A stretch of 64,000 nt of DNA from Flavobacterium lacus (GCF_003268815.1 NZ_QLSV01000003.1:186001-250000); one strand, 5' to 3'. Counted from the stretch's first letter, positions 26,584 to 36,331 are shown. Made by a program: numbers and translations. The notes: generated by a model from the letters alone, not told the origin.

Positions 26584-26604
26584 TGTAAATCAAATACCTA
26601 GCAC

Positions 26605-27003
26605 ATGAAAAAAATAGTTGTTTTAGTTTTTTTTATAATGTTATTCTCTTGTCAGGATAAAAAACAAGAACCCTTTGGAGCAGATAAATCAAATGCTCCT
26701 GAAGTAGCTGAAAATTCAGTAGAAGCCAAAATTAAACTTGGAGAAGAATTGTTTAACGGTGTCGGTTTGTGTTACACTTGCCATAAACCGGATCAAAAAG
26801 TAATTGGGCCAAGCATTAAAGAAATAGCCACTATTTATAAAGATCAAAATGCAGACATGGTTGATTTCCTTAGAGAAAACGCTAAACCAATTGTAGACCC
26901 GAGTCAGTATGAGGTGATGAAAACTAATTTTGCAATTACCAAAAGTATGAGCGATCAAGAATTACAAGCTATTGAGCTTTATATGTATAGTTTGCTTAAA
27001 TAA
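26605..27003 (+). CDS. Monoheme c-type cytochrome lipoprotein
   Basis: A 132-residue lipoprotein (lipobox LFSC, Cys at residue 14) with one heme-attachment motif CYTCH at about residues 54-58 and a distal Met ligand likely in the YEVMKTNF stretch. It resembles class I cytochrome c of about 80 residues tethered by a lipid anchor, acting as a small electron carrier in the periplasm. It follows the heme biosynthesis genes hemF and hemB. It is convergent with the two-component system. Confidence 0.88.
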   Translation: MKKIVVLVFFIMLFSCQDKKQEPFGADKSNAPEVAENSVEAKIKLGEELFNGVGLCYTCHKPDQKVIGPSIKEIATIYKDQNADMVDFLRENAKPIVDPSQYEVMKTNFAITKSMSDQELQAIELYMYSLLK

Positions 27004-27010
27004 ATAAAAC

Positions 27011-27694
27011 CTAATCAATCAATAATTTGAACCCAACTCTCGGAATGTTTTCAATTCGAATGTTGGGTTCATCCTTAAATATTTTTCGTAAACGGGAAAT
27101 AAAAACATCCAAACTTCTTCCCACAAAATAATCGTCGGTTCCCCAAAGTTCAATCAATATTTTTTCGCGTTTTAACACAGTGTTTTTGTTGTCTAAAAAT
27201 AATTTCAACAAAGCGGCTTCGCGTTCGGTTAAGTTTGTGATTTCTTTTCCTTTGAAAACACAATAATTGGTTGGATCAAATTCAAACGAACCAATTAAGT
27301 AGGTAGGACTCGTTTTAGAAGATGTTTTTTGACTTCGATTCAAGAAAACTTCTATCTTCAAGGTCAATTCTTCCATGCTGTAAGGTTTTACCAAATAATC
27401 ATCGGCCCCTAATTTCAAGCCTTTAATTCGGTCTTCTTTCATTGTTTTTGCCGAAAGAAAAATGATAGGAATTTCTTGATTTCGTTTTCTAATTTGGGTA
27501 GCAATTTCAAATCCATCCATGTCCGGGAGCATTACATCTAAAATACATAAATCAAATTCATTGTTACAAAAGGCATCAAAACCGGCCTGACCATTGGTGT
27601 AATGAGCCACATTATATTGATTTTCCAAACTATCAGCGGTTAAAAAACCCAGTGTTTCATCGTCTTCAACATATAAAATTTTCTTTTTACTCAT
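27011..27694 (-). CDS. Response regulator, OmpR/PhoB family
   Basis: A 227-residue two-domain regulator. The receiver domain (1-115) has the acidic pair ED-D at 10-12, phospho-acceptor Asp53 in LDVMLPDMDG and Lys in KPYSMEEL. The winged-helix DNA-binding domain (about 130-227) has NLTEREAALLKLF and SRLRKIFKDEPNI. Its start overlaps the kinase stop by 4 bases (ATGA), so the two are translationally coupled. The pair resembles the Bacteroides RprX/RprY system; targets are unknown. Confidence 0.93.
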   Translation of the reverse strand: MSKKKILYVEDDETLGFLTADSLENQYNVAHYTNGQAGFDAFCNNEFDLCILDVMLPDMDGFEIATQIRKRNQEIPIIFLSAKTMKEDRIKGLKLGADDYLVKPYSMEELTLKIEVFLNRSQKTSSKTSPTYLIGSFEFDPTNYCVFKGKEITNLTEREAALLKLFLDNKNTVLKREKILIELWGTDDYFVGRSLDVFISRLRKIFKDEPNIRIENIPRVGFKLLID

Positions 27695-28959
27695 ACAATA
27701 TCTTTTTTAGGAATGGAAATAGAAACTGTAATTCCTTTGGTTGAATTATTTTTGATTGCAATTTTCCATTGGTGTAAATCGATTATTTTTTTTACATAAA
27801 ATAAACCAATGCCAAAACCTTCAATGTCTTTTTTATTTTCTCTCGGAACGCGGTAAAATTTATCAAAAACATAGTCGATATGTTGCGGCGAAATACCACT
27901 GCCGTTATCAATAAAGTGTAAAATAATTCCTTTAGCTGTTTCGGATGATTTTATTTTGATTTCTGGATTTTCGGGACAATATTTCACAGCATTATCTACT
28001 AAGTTAAATAGCATATTGTTGAAATGAAATTCGTCTGCTACAATTTGTACATTATCTGAAACTTCAATATCAATCGAACATTTTTTGGGTGATTTAAGCA
28101 ATGTATTATCTTTAACGAGGTCGAGAATTTCTTTTAAGTTGATGGTGGTTTTTTCTAGTTCAATCCATTTAGCATCACCTTTGGCTACATTAAGAATCCG
28201 TTCGATATGATGATTTAACTTATGACTTTGGTTGGTTATAATCTGCATGTATTTGGCCAATTTCGGATTATTTTTAATCTCTTCCTGCGAGGTAGCATAT
28301 TGCGAAGCTATCAAAATTGACGAAAGCGGTGTTTTAAATTCGTGCGTCATGTTATTGATAAAATCGGTTTGCAATTCGGTGTATTTTTTTTGTTTCAATA
28401 ATAGAATTACCGAGTAAACATAAATAATCAAAACCAAAAACAAAATTCCGGTGTAAATCCAATATTGACCTAACGAAGTAATAAATTTATGTTGTAAATC
28501 AGGAAATCGAATTCCGAAATAGTAGATCAAGCCTTCATTTTTTTTAAAGCAATTTTCACATTTCTCGGGTTTTCGGGTATCACTTGAAATGTAGCTGCCA
28601 TAAATCATTTCATCGGTGGCACAATCATAGATGGCATATTCATAATCTAATTCAAGTTTCACTTTTTCAAACTCTGTTTTGAGGTAATATTCCAATACTT
28701 CGTGTTCAAAGACATCATCTAAATTCACAATATAATAATCGTCGGTAATTTTTTTTACTTGATTAGTAATGGTTAAAGGCGTTTTATTATCACGGTATAT
28801 TCGTTTCACAACATCTTGTAGGGCAAAATGAATTTTTTCTTCAAAATCTTTTTTCTCAAACCGATAGGCTTGTTTAAGCATGAGCAACTGCATGACTAAA
28901 ACGCCTACAATGCAGAGAAATCCAGCCAAAATAATACTATTTAATCGTGTAAATTTCAA
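27691..28959 (-). CDS. Sensor histidine kinase
   Basis: A 422-residue membrane kinase. Membrane segments lie at about 8-28 and 166-188, enclosing a 140-residue periplasmic sensor region with a CxxC (Cys134/Cys137) that could bind metal or respond to redox. The phospho-acceptor His206 is in MTHEFKTPLSS. The ATP-binding domain has the N box FNLVDNAVKY and G boxes DNGSGIS and GFGIGLFYVKKI. It is the first gene of the pair and is divergent from the DUF1573 gene. Confidence 0.93.
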   Translation of the reverse strand: MKFTRLNSIILAGFLCIVGVLVMQLLMLKQAYRFEKKDFEEKIHFALQDVVKRIYRDNKTPLTITNQVKKITDDYYIVNLDDVFEHEVLEYYLKTEFEKVKLELDYEYAIYDCATDEMIYGSYISSDTRKPEKCENCFKKNEGLIYYFGIRFPDLQHKFITSLGQYWIYTGILFLVLIIYVYSVILLLKQKKYTELQTDFINNMTHEFKTPLSSILIASQYATSQEEIKNNPKLAKYMQIITNQSHKLNHHIERILNVAKGDAKWIELEKTTINLKEILDLVKDNTLLKSPKKCSIDIEVSDNVQIVADEFHFNNMLFNLVDNAVKYCPENPEIKIKSSETAKGIILHFIDNGSGISPQHIDYVFDKFYRVPRENKKDIEGFGIGLFYVKKIIDLHQWKIAIKNNSTKGITVSISIPKKDIV

Positions 28960-29085
28960 AGGCTTACTGGTTTTAGTTTGACAAATCTACTCACTGAAAG
29001 GGTTAAATAGCAGTAAATTGTTGCCGATTAACATCTTATTAACAAAACTTATAGTCTACTTAACAAATATCTAATTTCTAGTGAA

Positions 29086-29093
29086 TATATTTG
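29086..29093 (+). promoter_or_regulatory. -7 box before the DUF1573 gene
   Basis: TATATTTG matches TAnnTTTG, 42 bases before the ATG at 29136. Confidence 0.5.
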
Positions 29094-29135
29094 CTATGTT
29101 CAAAATGAATAGTTAACTAATTTAAAATAATAAGT

Positions 29136-29591
29136 ATGAAATCATTAAAAGTATCTTTATTTGCAATTGCTGCAACAGTATTGTTCTCAGTAGGTGCAAT
29201 AGCTCAAGAAAAGAAAGCAGAAGTTAAACCTACAATTACGACCACTCCAGCTGCCCAAAAACCAACTTCTCCTGTAACTTGGAAAGAAGTTACATATGAT
29301 TTTGGAGATATTAAAAAAGGAACTCCTGTTTCTCATGACTTTGCTTTTACAAACACAACAAAACAAACCGTTATCATTACAAATGTAAAAGCTTCATGTG
29401 GTTGTACGGCTACTAATTATACTAAAACTCCCGTAAAGCCAGGTGAAAAAGCAACTGTAACAGCTACTTATAACGCTGCTACTGCCGGTGCATTTTCAAA
29501 AACAGTTACAGTTTCTTTAAATGAAAATGAAGTGCCAAAAGTACTTACAATAAAAGGAAAAGTAATTGATACAACTCCGGTGAGTCAATAA
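29136..29591 (+). CDS. DUF1573 domain protein, exported
   Basis: A 151-residue periplasmic protein: signal peptide (1-23, ending AIAQ), a short Pro/Thr-rich linker, then one DUF1573 immunoglobulin-like domain (about 48-145) with the hallmark VTWKEVTYDFGDIKKGTPVS and ASCGCTATNYTKTPVKPGE. These are widespread in Bacteroidota as exported, often abundant proteins of unknown role. It is followed by a terminator and is divergent from the two-component system. Confidence 0.9.
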   Translation: MKSLKVSLFAIAATVLFSVGAIAQEKKAEVKPTITTTPAAQKPTSPVTWKEVTYDFGDIKKGTPVSHDFAFTNTTKQTVIITNVKASCGCTATNYTKTPVKPGEKATVTATYNAATAGAFSKTVTVSLNENEVPKVLTIKGKVIDTTPVSQ

Positions 29592-29621
29592 TTTTCAGTT
29601 TAATTATAATTCAATTGAACC

Positions 29622-29650
29622 ATTTTGAGAAATCAAGATGGTTTTTTTTT
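29622..29650 (+). terminator. Terminator after the DUF1573 gene
   Basis: An 8-bp stem (CATTTTGA with TCAAGATG, one G-U pair, GAAA loop) is followed by nine T bases. Confidence 0.7.
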
Positions 29651-29659
29651 GTCAGAATA

Positions 29660-29703
29660 ATGTAAAGTTTGTTTTACATAAAGGAAATAAAACTTTACAT
29701 TTG
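29660..29703 (+). promoter_or_regulatory. Palindromic operator and -7 box of the membrane protein/XRE operon
   Basis: ATGTAAA (29660-29666) and TTTACAT (29673-29679) form a palindrome with a 6-base spacer, and a third half-site TTTACAT lies at 29694-29700. The outer copies extend to 11-bp inverted arms (29660-29670 with 29690-29700). The last half-site overlaps the -7 box TACATTTG (29696-29703). The layout suits autorepression by the XRE protein encoded at 30193. Confidence 0.65.
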
Positions 29704-29729
29704 TATTGCTAATCTTTTAATTGAGAATC

Positions 29730-30209
29730 ATGATGACAAATTATTTATTTCCGAATCGGTTAAAGAAAATAGGATGGTTACTGTTTATTCCTTCGTTAAT
29801 AGGAGCTGTTCTCTACAGTATATATGAACCTGAATTTGAGTTTTTAAATTTAAGACCATTGGCTATTTTTAACGACAACATTTTTGTAAGCAGCTTTTTT
29901 ACTAGAACAGAAAACAACCTACTAGATGAAATTCTTTGCATATTTTTAATTGTAGGCGGGATGTTTGTTGCTTTTTCCAAGGAAAAGATTGAAGATGAAA
30001 TGGTGGCTAAATTTAGAATGGAAAGTTTAGTCTGGGCAACGTATGTAAATTATATCATTTTACTAGTGTGTGTTATTTTTGTTTACGGGATGCCATTCTT
30101 GACAGTAATGATGTACAACATGTTTACCTTATTGTTCTTTTTCATCCTGCGGTTTTATTGGATGATTTACAAATCTTCAAAAGCGTTAGACAATGAAAAA
30201 TACAATTAA
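29730..30209 (+). CDS. Four-helix membrane protein, partner of an XRE regulator
   Basis: A 159-residue protein with four hydrophobic segments (about 16-34, 65-85, 103-122 and 127-147). No known family was recognised. ATG codons at 29730 and 29733 are both possible starts; a TTG at 29721 is less likely. Its last 17 bases overlap the start of the XRE gene, so the pair is co-translated. Small operons of an XRE regulator and a membrane protein are common in Bacteroidota, with unknown signals. Confidence 0.75.
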   Translation: MMTNYLFPNRLKKIGWLLFIPSLIGAVLYSIYEPEFEFLNLRPLAIFNDNIFVSSFFTRTENNLLDEILCIFLIVGGMFVAFSKEKIEDEMVAKFRMESLVWATYVNYIILLVCVIFVYGMPFLTVMMYNMFTLLFFFILRFYWMIYKSSKALDNEKYN

Positions 30210-30393
30210 AGTGGAACGAGCTATCGCCAATTTGACCCAAGCAGATTTGGCTCAAAAAATTGGCGTTAGTCGTCAAACAATTAATGCGATTGAAGCAAAT
30301 AGATTTGTACCCTCAACTATTTTAGCTTTAAAAATAGCCAACCTATTTCATAAAACTGTTAATGAAATATTTCAATTAGAAGATTCTGATTAA
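30193..30393 (+). CDS. XRE/HTH_3 transcriptional regulator (minimal)
   Basis: A 66-residue protein consisting of one helix-turn-helix: LTQADLAQKIGVSRQTINAI is the five-helix HTH_3 core, followed by EANRFVPSTILALKIANLF and the typical C-terminal KTVNEIFQLE. It is a minimal repressor of the YgzD/YozG type, which lacks a sensor domain and is usually paired with a membrane protein. It overlaps that gene by 17 bases. The upstream palindrome at 29660-29700 is its likely binding site. Confidence 0.9.
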   Translation: MKNTIKVERAIANLTQADLAQKIGVSRQTINAIEANRFVPSTILALKIANLFHKTVNEIFQLEDSD

Positions 30394-30447
30394 AATAAAA
30401 TTAATTAAAAAGTTTTTATATCTTTATAATTATAAATTTTTAAAGCC

Positions 30448-31161
30448 ATGATAGATAAAATTAAACTCGACAACATTTTGTTTCTGGACATTGAGACAGT
30501 GCCGGAAGAAGAAAACTTTAAATTGTTGGATGAAGAAAAACAGTATTTGTTTGAATCTAAAACACAGTACCAACGCAAAGACGAATTTACCCCCGAAGAA
30601 TTTTACGACCGTGCCGGGATTTGGGCAGAGTTTGGAAAAATTATCTGCATTTCAGTAGGCTATTTTGTTACTAAAGGTGATATTCGAAATTTTAGAGTGA
30701 CCACTTTCTTTGGAGAAGAAAAAAATATTCTACTAGATTTCAGTAATTTGTTGAATAATCACTTTAATCAACCACAACACATTTTATGTGGTCACAATGC
30801 GAAGGAATTTGATTTTCCGTTTATAGCCAGGCGAATGATTATTAATCAAGTTGAAATTCCATCCAAACTAAATTTATTTGGAAAAAAACCATGGGAAGTG
30901 CCACATATTGACACCATGGAATTGTGGAAATTTGGCGACTATAAACATTTTTCTTCCATGCGATTGTTAACCAAAGTACTCCAAATTCCATCTCCAAAAG
31001 ATGATATTGATGGCAGCGAAGTAGCGTATGTATATTATGTTGAAAAAGATATTGACCGAATCATTACTTATTGTGAAAAAGATGTGATTGCTGTGGCTCA
31101 AATATTCTTAAGGTTCCGAAGAGAAGATTTATTAATTGAAGACGAAATTAGTCATGTATAA
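30448..31161 (+). CDS. Predicted 3'-5' exonuclease, PolB-like (DnaQ superfamily)
   Basis: A 237-residue stand-alone exonuclease of the DNA_pol_B_exo2 type. The Exo I motif is FLDIETV (residues 9-15), Exo II lies in CGHNAKEFDFPFIARRM, and Exo III in YCEKDVIAVAQIFLRF; together they give the acidic metal-binding set. It would cut single-stranded DNA or RNA 3' ends; the cellular role is not established. Full length. It ends at a hairpin shared with the convergent subtilase gene. Confidence 0.88.
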   Translation: MIDKIKLDNILFLDIETVPEEENFKLLDEEKQYLFESKTQYQRKDEFTPEEFYDRAGIWAEFGKIICISVGYFVTKGDIRNFRVTTFFGEEKNILLDFSNLLNNHFNQPQHILCGHNAKEFDFPFIARRMIINQVEIPSKLNLFGKKPWEVPHIDTMELWKFGDYKHFSSMRLLTKVLQIPSPKDDIDGSEVAYVYYVEKDIDRIITYCEKDVIAVAQIFLRFRREDLLIEDEISHV

Positions 31162-31165
31162 ATAA

Positions 31166-31183
31166 GGCTCCCGATTGGGAGCC
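31166..31183. terminator. Terminator hairpin between exonuclease and subtilase genes
   Basis: GGCTCCC (31166-31172) and GGGAGCC (31177-31183) form a perfect 7-bp stem with a 4-base loop between two convergent genes, followed by a T-rich stretch. Confidence 0.75.
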
Positions 31184-31188
31184 CTATT

Positions 31189-34100
31189 TTATTTCTTCAA
31201 TATAATTTTCTTTGTCGTTTTTATTTTTTCATTCTGAACAGACAAGAGGTAAACTCCGTCTGAAAACTTTTCAATATCCAATTCTATCATTGAGGCGTTA
31301 ATTTGTTTATATAGAATATTTCTTCCTTGCAAATCAAATAATTCAATGGTTGTTTCTAAATTATCAGACCATGAAACGTTGACTTTTCCATTGGAAGGAT
31401 TTGGATAAATGACTGCTTGAATTGTATTATTTTCAATCAAATTAAGGGTGTTTTGAATTGTAATAGGAACAATAACATTGGGTAGCCAACCATCAGATGC
31501 ATTTAGAATATTTACCTTAAAGCTATCCGATGCAGGACTAGAAAGTGAATTTGTATAAGTGATTTTATTCAAATTCACATCTTCTTGTGTAAAGACCTCT
31601 CCAATGATAATATCCAGATTTTCTTTTTTCAAAACACCGAGTGAAGGCAATTCAATTAATGTGTATTCTTGATTTGAAGGAGTTTGCAATGTTGTAAAAG
31701 CATTTATTTCTTCCGCTACAATTGTTTTTGTGCTGTTTATTTCTGTAATAATACCATTATTGGTAAAACTCAAGTTGTTTTCAATCGAAATTGAATTACA
31801 AAAATTTAAACTAACCGCATTGATTGTGCCGCCGTCAGTATTGTATCTATCAATAACATACAACGTCCATTCCCCATCTGCGAGCAAACCATTTAATTCG
31901 CTTAAGGGCTGATTTGGTTTGATAACACCAGAAATAGCTGGATTAAAACCACAACTTAGCAACGAACCAGAGTCGTCAAGAGTAGCAACAATATCATCTT
32001 GACCGCCACAAGGCTCTTCAAACAAGGTGATGGAGGGACTTCCAATTTCGGGTGGGCCAATTAAATAAATTGTTAAATCCTGCACCCAAGTGTGTGAAAT
32101 ATCTAAACTTATATTAACATCGGCAATTGTAATTCCACCGCTTACACTAATTGGAATAGTTGCAACTGAATTGGCAACATCTCCAATAATATTATCCGAA
32201 AAGTCGGTGGCTATAAATTCAAGGCCACAATCAAAAATATCAGTTTGAAAATTAGCAACAGAAAAGACGGTAGCGTTACCACAACGATTACTTGGTTTTA
32301 CTCGCCAATAATATACTGTTTGACTATTTAAATCCGCAATATTAATCGAGGTGTTTTCAGTAGATTCCGTCTGAACTATAGTATTAAAGGTTACATCAGT
32401 TGCAATTTCAACCAAATAGGTTTCGGCATTAATATCCTCCTCCCAACTTAAAGTTACAGCGGAAGCCACATTCGTTTGTCCGTTTGAAGGTGAAATAGTG
32501 TCTATTACTTCAAATTCTGCACTTAAAACCTTTACATTGATGTACCGGGTTTCTGTTTCAGTTGTACCACTAGCCACAACTCCGATTGTATAATCGCCCG
32601 GAGCAACAATTGATAAATTGGTTAAAACCAAATTAAAATTTCCACTGCTGTTGATGCTGTTTTGGCTAAAAGTAGCAACAGCTCCTTCCGGAATATTTGT
32701 AGTTGAAAAAGTGACACTTTGATTCGTGTTGTTATTCAAGGAAAATGAAAAAGTGGCATTTTCATTAGCACAAACTATTTGATCATATCCCAGTGGAACA
32801 AAACCAAAATCGGAGTCAATACCCGATATAATTAGTGAATAATCTTGTTTGTTGGTTTGTAAATTTCCTTTATGTGTGATAGTAATAGTGTAATCTCCAC
32901 CGTTGGCATTATCAATGGCCACTGTTTCTACAGTATCTACAAAGTTGTCACCATTTCTTCGGGCAGCTAGTGAAGCATTAGCTTGTAATCGCCAAGGATA
33001 GAAAGTAGCTGAGCCTTGTGTGATTCTAATATCTAAATCATGCACAATAGCAGGTGTTGGATCGTTCAAAGTGCCCGTGTTTGCAATACCAGGTATATCT
33101 GTCCAACAAATTGTAGCCACCAAAGGTTGTCCAGCAATTGATTTAACGGTTTTGGTAAAAACTTGGCTTTGGTTAAGACTTTCTTCTGAAATCCATGTAT
33201 TTAAGCCATTCGTTGTGATGGCATTAGCTGCTTTTTTCGCATTTAGTAATCCCCATCCAAAAACAGCATCCGGACCTATATTTCCCACATCATCAGCCGA
33301 ATGACAAGCCAAACCTTTCAACGTAGCCGATTTCATGAATTTTTGGTACAAATTATTATAATGCTGTTGAAGTAATAAAAGCGTTCCCATAACATTTGGA
33401 CTTGCCATTGAGGTTCCTGAGAGCGAAGTATAATCGTTATCACCAGAACTATTTGTTGAATAAAGATTGGTTCCATTGCCCGTAATGTCTGGTTTGATGC
33501 GTAAATCATCTGTTGGACCTTCACTACTTCCCTGATTAATAATTACAGAGATTAATTGCCCGTTATTGTCAATTTCAGCATCCCTGCCATTGGCCACTAC
33601 AAGGTTATTTTTTCCATTTTTGTTGCCGGTGAGTTTATCAAAATCAGGGGTTGTTGGACTCGAATTAACATTATTCCCATCGTTACCAGCGGCTACTACC
33701 ATTAAATAGTAGGGAGAAATATAATGTATGATGTCCCATTGACGAGCATCTTGTGAGTAAGCACCCGCATACCAACTTGGAACATTAAGCAAGCGAACAC
33801 CATACGAGTGATTGGATAGTAGTAACCCGTTTTGAATTTCCCCTAAGACTTCCGATTCATCTTGTGTCCAATCAAAGGTTTTAACGGTTGCTTGAAACGC
33901 CATTCCTTTTGCTTCAAAATCTATACCTGCCGCCGCTACAGTTCCCGATACGTGAGTAGCATGAAAACTATTGCCGTTTAATTCGGTTACTCCATCCCCA
34001 ACAATTGCTCTTCCACCAAACTCTAAATGTGTGGTTCTTGTTGCACCGCCATCCCAAACACCTCCAACCATTCCTTGTCCGTTTAGGTTTAAACCTAATC

Positions 34101-34452
34101 CACCACCGGAATGCAACTGATTTGCTCGGGTTGAAATAGCCGCATTAACATTATTTATCGAAAAATATTTTGGACTTCCATCTGGAAATAAGCCCATTAA
34201 TTCGTCTACACTTCCGTCAGAGTTTTTTTTAAAAATTTCCCATTGATTGGATTTGGCAGCACGCAGCGCTTTTTCTTTTTCTACTCTTGATTTTTCAGAA
34301 AATTCTAACTGTAATTTTTTAATTTCAGTTAAATTATATTGCTCTAACAAGTCTTTTCTTTGTTCCGGTGTCTGGCAAAATGCTGACAGCGACAAGAATG
34401 TAAATAATAAAAAGATACAGTTGTTAAATATTGAAAAGTAACTATTTTTCAT
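31189..34452 (-). CDS. Subtilisin-family (S8) peptidase with T9SS sorting domain
   Basis: A 1087-residue secreted peptidase. A signal peptide (1-26) precedes an S8 catalytic domain with Asp134 (GVWDGG), His164 (SFHATHVSGT) and Ser348 (SGTSMASP). Next come a fibronectin-III-like module (around 660-740), a P/Homo-B domain (around 745-890: WVQDLTIYLIGP, DGEWTLYVIDRYNTDGG) and a C-terminal type A sorting domain (about 1010-1087: VIYPNPSNGKVNVSW, LFDLQGRNI, FSDGVYLLSV). It is therefore exported by Sec, passed through the type IX system and released or bound at the surface. A TATCTTTG -7 box lies upstream on its strand at 34485-34478. Confidence 0.95.
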   Translation of the reverse strand: MKNSYFSIFNNCIFLLFTFLSLSAFCQTPEQRKDLLEQYNLTEIKKLQLEFSEKSRVEKEKALRAAKSNQWEIFKKNSDGSVDELMGLFPDGSPKYFSINNVNAAISTRANQLHSGGGLGLNLNGQGMVGGVWDGGATRTTHLEFGGRAIVGDGVTELNGNSFHATHVSGTVAAAGIDFEAKGMAFQATVKTFDWTQDESEVLGEIQNGLLLSNHSYGVRLLNVPSWYAGAYSQDARQWDIIHYISPYYLMVVAAGNDGNNVNSSPTTPDFDKLTGNKNGKNNLVVANGRDAEIDNNGQLISVIINQGSSEGPTDDLRIKPDITGNGTNLYSTNSSGDNDYTSLSGTSMASPNVMGTLLLLQQHYNNLYQKFMKSATLKGLACHSADDVGNIGPDAVFGWGLLNAKKAANAITTNGLNTWISEESLNQSQVFTKTVKSIAGQPLVATICWTDIPGIANTGTLNDPTPAIVHDLDIRITQGSATFYPWRLQANASLAARRNGDNFVDTVETVAIDNANGGDYTITITHKGNLQTNKQDYSLIISGIDSDFGFVPLGYDQIVCANENATFSFSLNNNTNQSVTFSTTNIPEGAVATFSQNSINSSGNFNLVLTNLSIVAPGDYTIGVVASGTTETETRYINVKVLSAEFEVIDTISPSNGQTNVASAVTLSWEEDINAETYLVEIATDVTFNTIVQTESTENTSINIADLNSQTVYYWRVKPSNRCGNATVFSVANFQTDIFDCGLEFIATDFSDNIIGDVANSVATIPISVSGGITIADVNISLDISHTWVQDLTIYLIGPPEIGSPSITLFEEPCGGQDDIVATLDDSGSLLSCGFNPAISGVIKPNQPLSELNGLLADGEWTLYVIDRYNTDGGTINAVSLNFCNSISIENNLSFTNNGIITEINSTKTIVAEEINAFTTLQTPSNQEYTLIELPSLGVLKKENLDIIIGEVFTQEDVNLNKITYTNSLSSPASDSFKVNILNASDGWLPNVIVPITIQNTLNLIENNTIQAVIYPNPSNGKVNVSWSDNLETTIELFDLQGRNILYKQINASMIELDIEKFSDGVYLLSVQNEKIKTTKKIILKK

Positions 34453-34642
34453 CAGTTGATTTGGAATTTTAATGATTCAAAGATATAAATTTAATTTTTT
34501 CTATTGATTTGCTTAAAAAAATATACATTATTTAACATTGGTTTAAGGGGAAGATTTCCTCCTTAAATCAATAATCTCTTTTTAAATTACGAAAAAAAGT
34601 AATTTTCAGATGTAAATAAAAAAAATCGATTAATTTTAAGCG

Positions 34643-36331
34643 ATGGAATACAACATTCTTTTATCGGTGAAAAAACTAACCATTTCTTTTAAAAAAGAGA
34701 ATGAATTTGTGCCGGTTGTTCACGGTTTAAATTATGATTTATATGAAAATGAAATTGTTGGAATAGTAGGAGAATCAGGTTCCGGTAAGTCGGTTTCATC
34801 TCTGGCAGTGATGGGATTACTTCCTCCAAAAATTTCAAAAATATCCGAGGGATTGATTGTTTTCAAAGGAAAAGACATTACTAATTTAACGGATAAAGCA
34901 TTTCAAAAAATAAGAGGAAACGATATTGCTATGATTTTTCAGGAACCGATGAGTTCATTGAATCCGTCGTTAAAATGTGGTTTTCAAGTCGCCGAAATTT
35001 TAGAAAGGCATACAACCTTATCCCAAAAAGAAATTAAAACGGAAGTAATTTCATTATTTGAGAAAGTGAAATTACCCAATTCTGAGGAACTTTTTAACAA
35101 ATATCCGCATCAAATTTCGGGCGGACAAAAGCAGCGGGTGATGATTGCCATGGCGATTGCTTGCAAACCAAAAATTCTAATTGCAGACGAACCAACAACT
35201 GCATTAGATGTTACGGTTCAAAAGGAAATTATTCAATTGTTAAAAGAATTGCAACAAGAAACCAAGATGAGTATTTTGTTTATTTCGCATGATTTATCGT
35301 TGGTTTCCGAAATTGCCAATCGGGTTTTGGTAATGTATAAAGGTGAAATTGTGGAACAAGGGAATGCTAAAGCTATTTTTGAAAATCCGCAACACAATTA
35401 CACCAAAGCATTAATTGCTTCCCGACCCTCGTTGGAATTTCGGTTAAAAAGGCTTCCAACAATTCAGGATTTTTTAAATGAGGCGATAAAAAGTGAAATT
35501 GTTTCTGCCGAAGAACGAAAAGAAAATCAAGAAAAACTATACGCCAAAGCTCCTCTTTTGGAAGTAAAAAATGTAGAAAAAGAATATTTGTCAACGGTTG
35601 GTTTATTTGGAAAAAAGCAAGTATTTAAAGCAGTTGACAATGTTAGTTTTAAAATTTACGAAGGTGAAACGGTAGGTTTGGTTGGCGAATCCGGATGTGG
35701 AAAATCAACTTTAGGCAATGCTATTTTGCAATTAGACAAAGCTACTGCCGGACAAATTTTCTATAAAGGAATCGATATCACAAAGTTGAATAAAGAGGAT
35801 ATCAGAAAACTGAGAAAAGAAATTCAACTTATTTTTCAAGATCCGTATTCTTCTTTGAATCCAAGAATTCCGATTGGAAAAGCGATTATGGAACCGATGA
35901 AAGTGCACGGTTTGTATAAAAATGATGCCGAACGAAAAGCAAAAGCAATTGAAATTTTGGAGCGTGTTGGATTGGGCGAGGCTTTTTTTAACCGTTATCC
36001 ACACGAATTTTCCGGTGGTCAAAGACAACGAATCGGAATTGCGAGAACCATTGCTTTGCAACCGAAATTGATTGTGTGTGACGAATCGGTTTCGGCGTTG
36101 GATATTTCAGTTCAAGCTCAGGTTTTGAATTTATTGAATGAATTAAAAGAAAATTTCTGGTTTACCTATATCTTTATTTCCCATGATTTGGCAGTCGTAA
36201 AATACATGAGCGACCAAGTTTTGGTCATGAATAAAGGAAAAATCGAAGAAATGGCTGATGCCGATGAATTGTATGCTCATCCGAAAAGTGAGTACACCAA
36301 AAAATTAATTGAAGCGATTCCCAAAGGATAA
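34643..36331 (+). CDS. Double-domain ABC transporter ATPase (oligopeptide/YejF type)
   Basis: A 562-residue protein with two fused nucleotide-binding domains. NBD1 (about 5-270) has Walker A GESGSGKS, signature SGGQKQR and Walker B ILIADEP. NBD2 (about 310-560) has Walker A GESGCGKS, signature SGGQRQR and Walker B LIVCDES. Each is followed by the oligopeptide/dipeptide-type C-terminal extension (HNYTKALIASRPS). It would power peptide or metal-peptide import. No permease or binding-protein genes are adjacent, so partners are encoded elsewhere. Confidence 0.93.
   Translation: MEYNILLSVKKLTISFKKENEFVPVVHGLNYDLYENEIVGIVGESGSGKSVSSLAVMGLLPPKISKISEGLIVFKGKDITNLTDKAFQKIRGNDIAMIFQEPMSSLNPSLKCGFQVAEILERHTTLSQKEIKTEVISLFEKVKLPNSEELFNKYPHQISGGQKQRVMIAMAIACKPKILIADEPTTALDVTVQKEIIQLLKELQQETKMSILFISHDLSLVSEIANRVLVMYKGEIVEQGNAKAIFENPQHNYTKALIASRPSLEFRLKRLPTIQDFLNEAIKSEIVSAEERKENQEKLYAKAPLLEVKNVEKEYLSTVGLFGKKQVFKAVDNVSFKIYEGETVGLVGESGCGKSTLGNAILQLDKATAGQIFYKGIDITKLNKEDIRKLRKEIQLIFQDPYSSLNPRIPIGKAIMEPMKVHGLYKNDAERKAKAIEILERVGLGEAFFNRYPHEFSGGQRQRIGIARTIALQPKLIVCDESVSALDISVQAQVLNLLNELKENFWFTYIFISHDLAVVKYMSDQVLVMNKGKIEEMADADELYAHPKSEYTKKLIEAIPKG

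Noticed and set aside
34542..34567. Hairpin TTTAAGGGGAA/TTCCTCCTTAAA upstream of the ABC ATPase gene
   Set aside because: The stem has a bulge, no T-run and no relation to a gene end; it is kept as unexplained rather than called a terminator or riboswitch.
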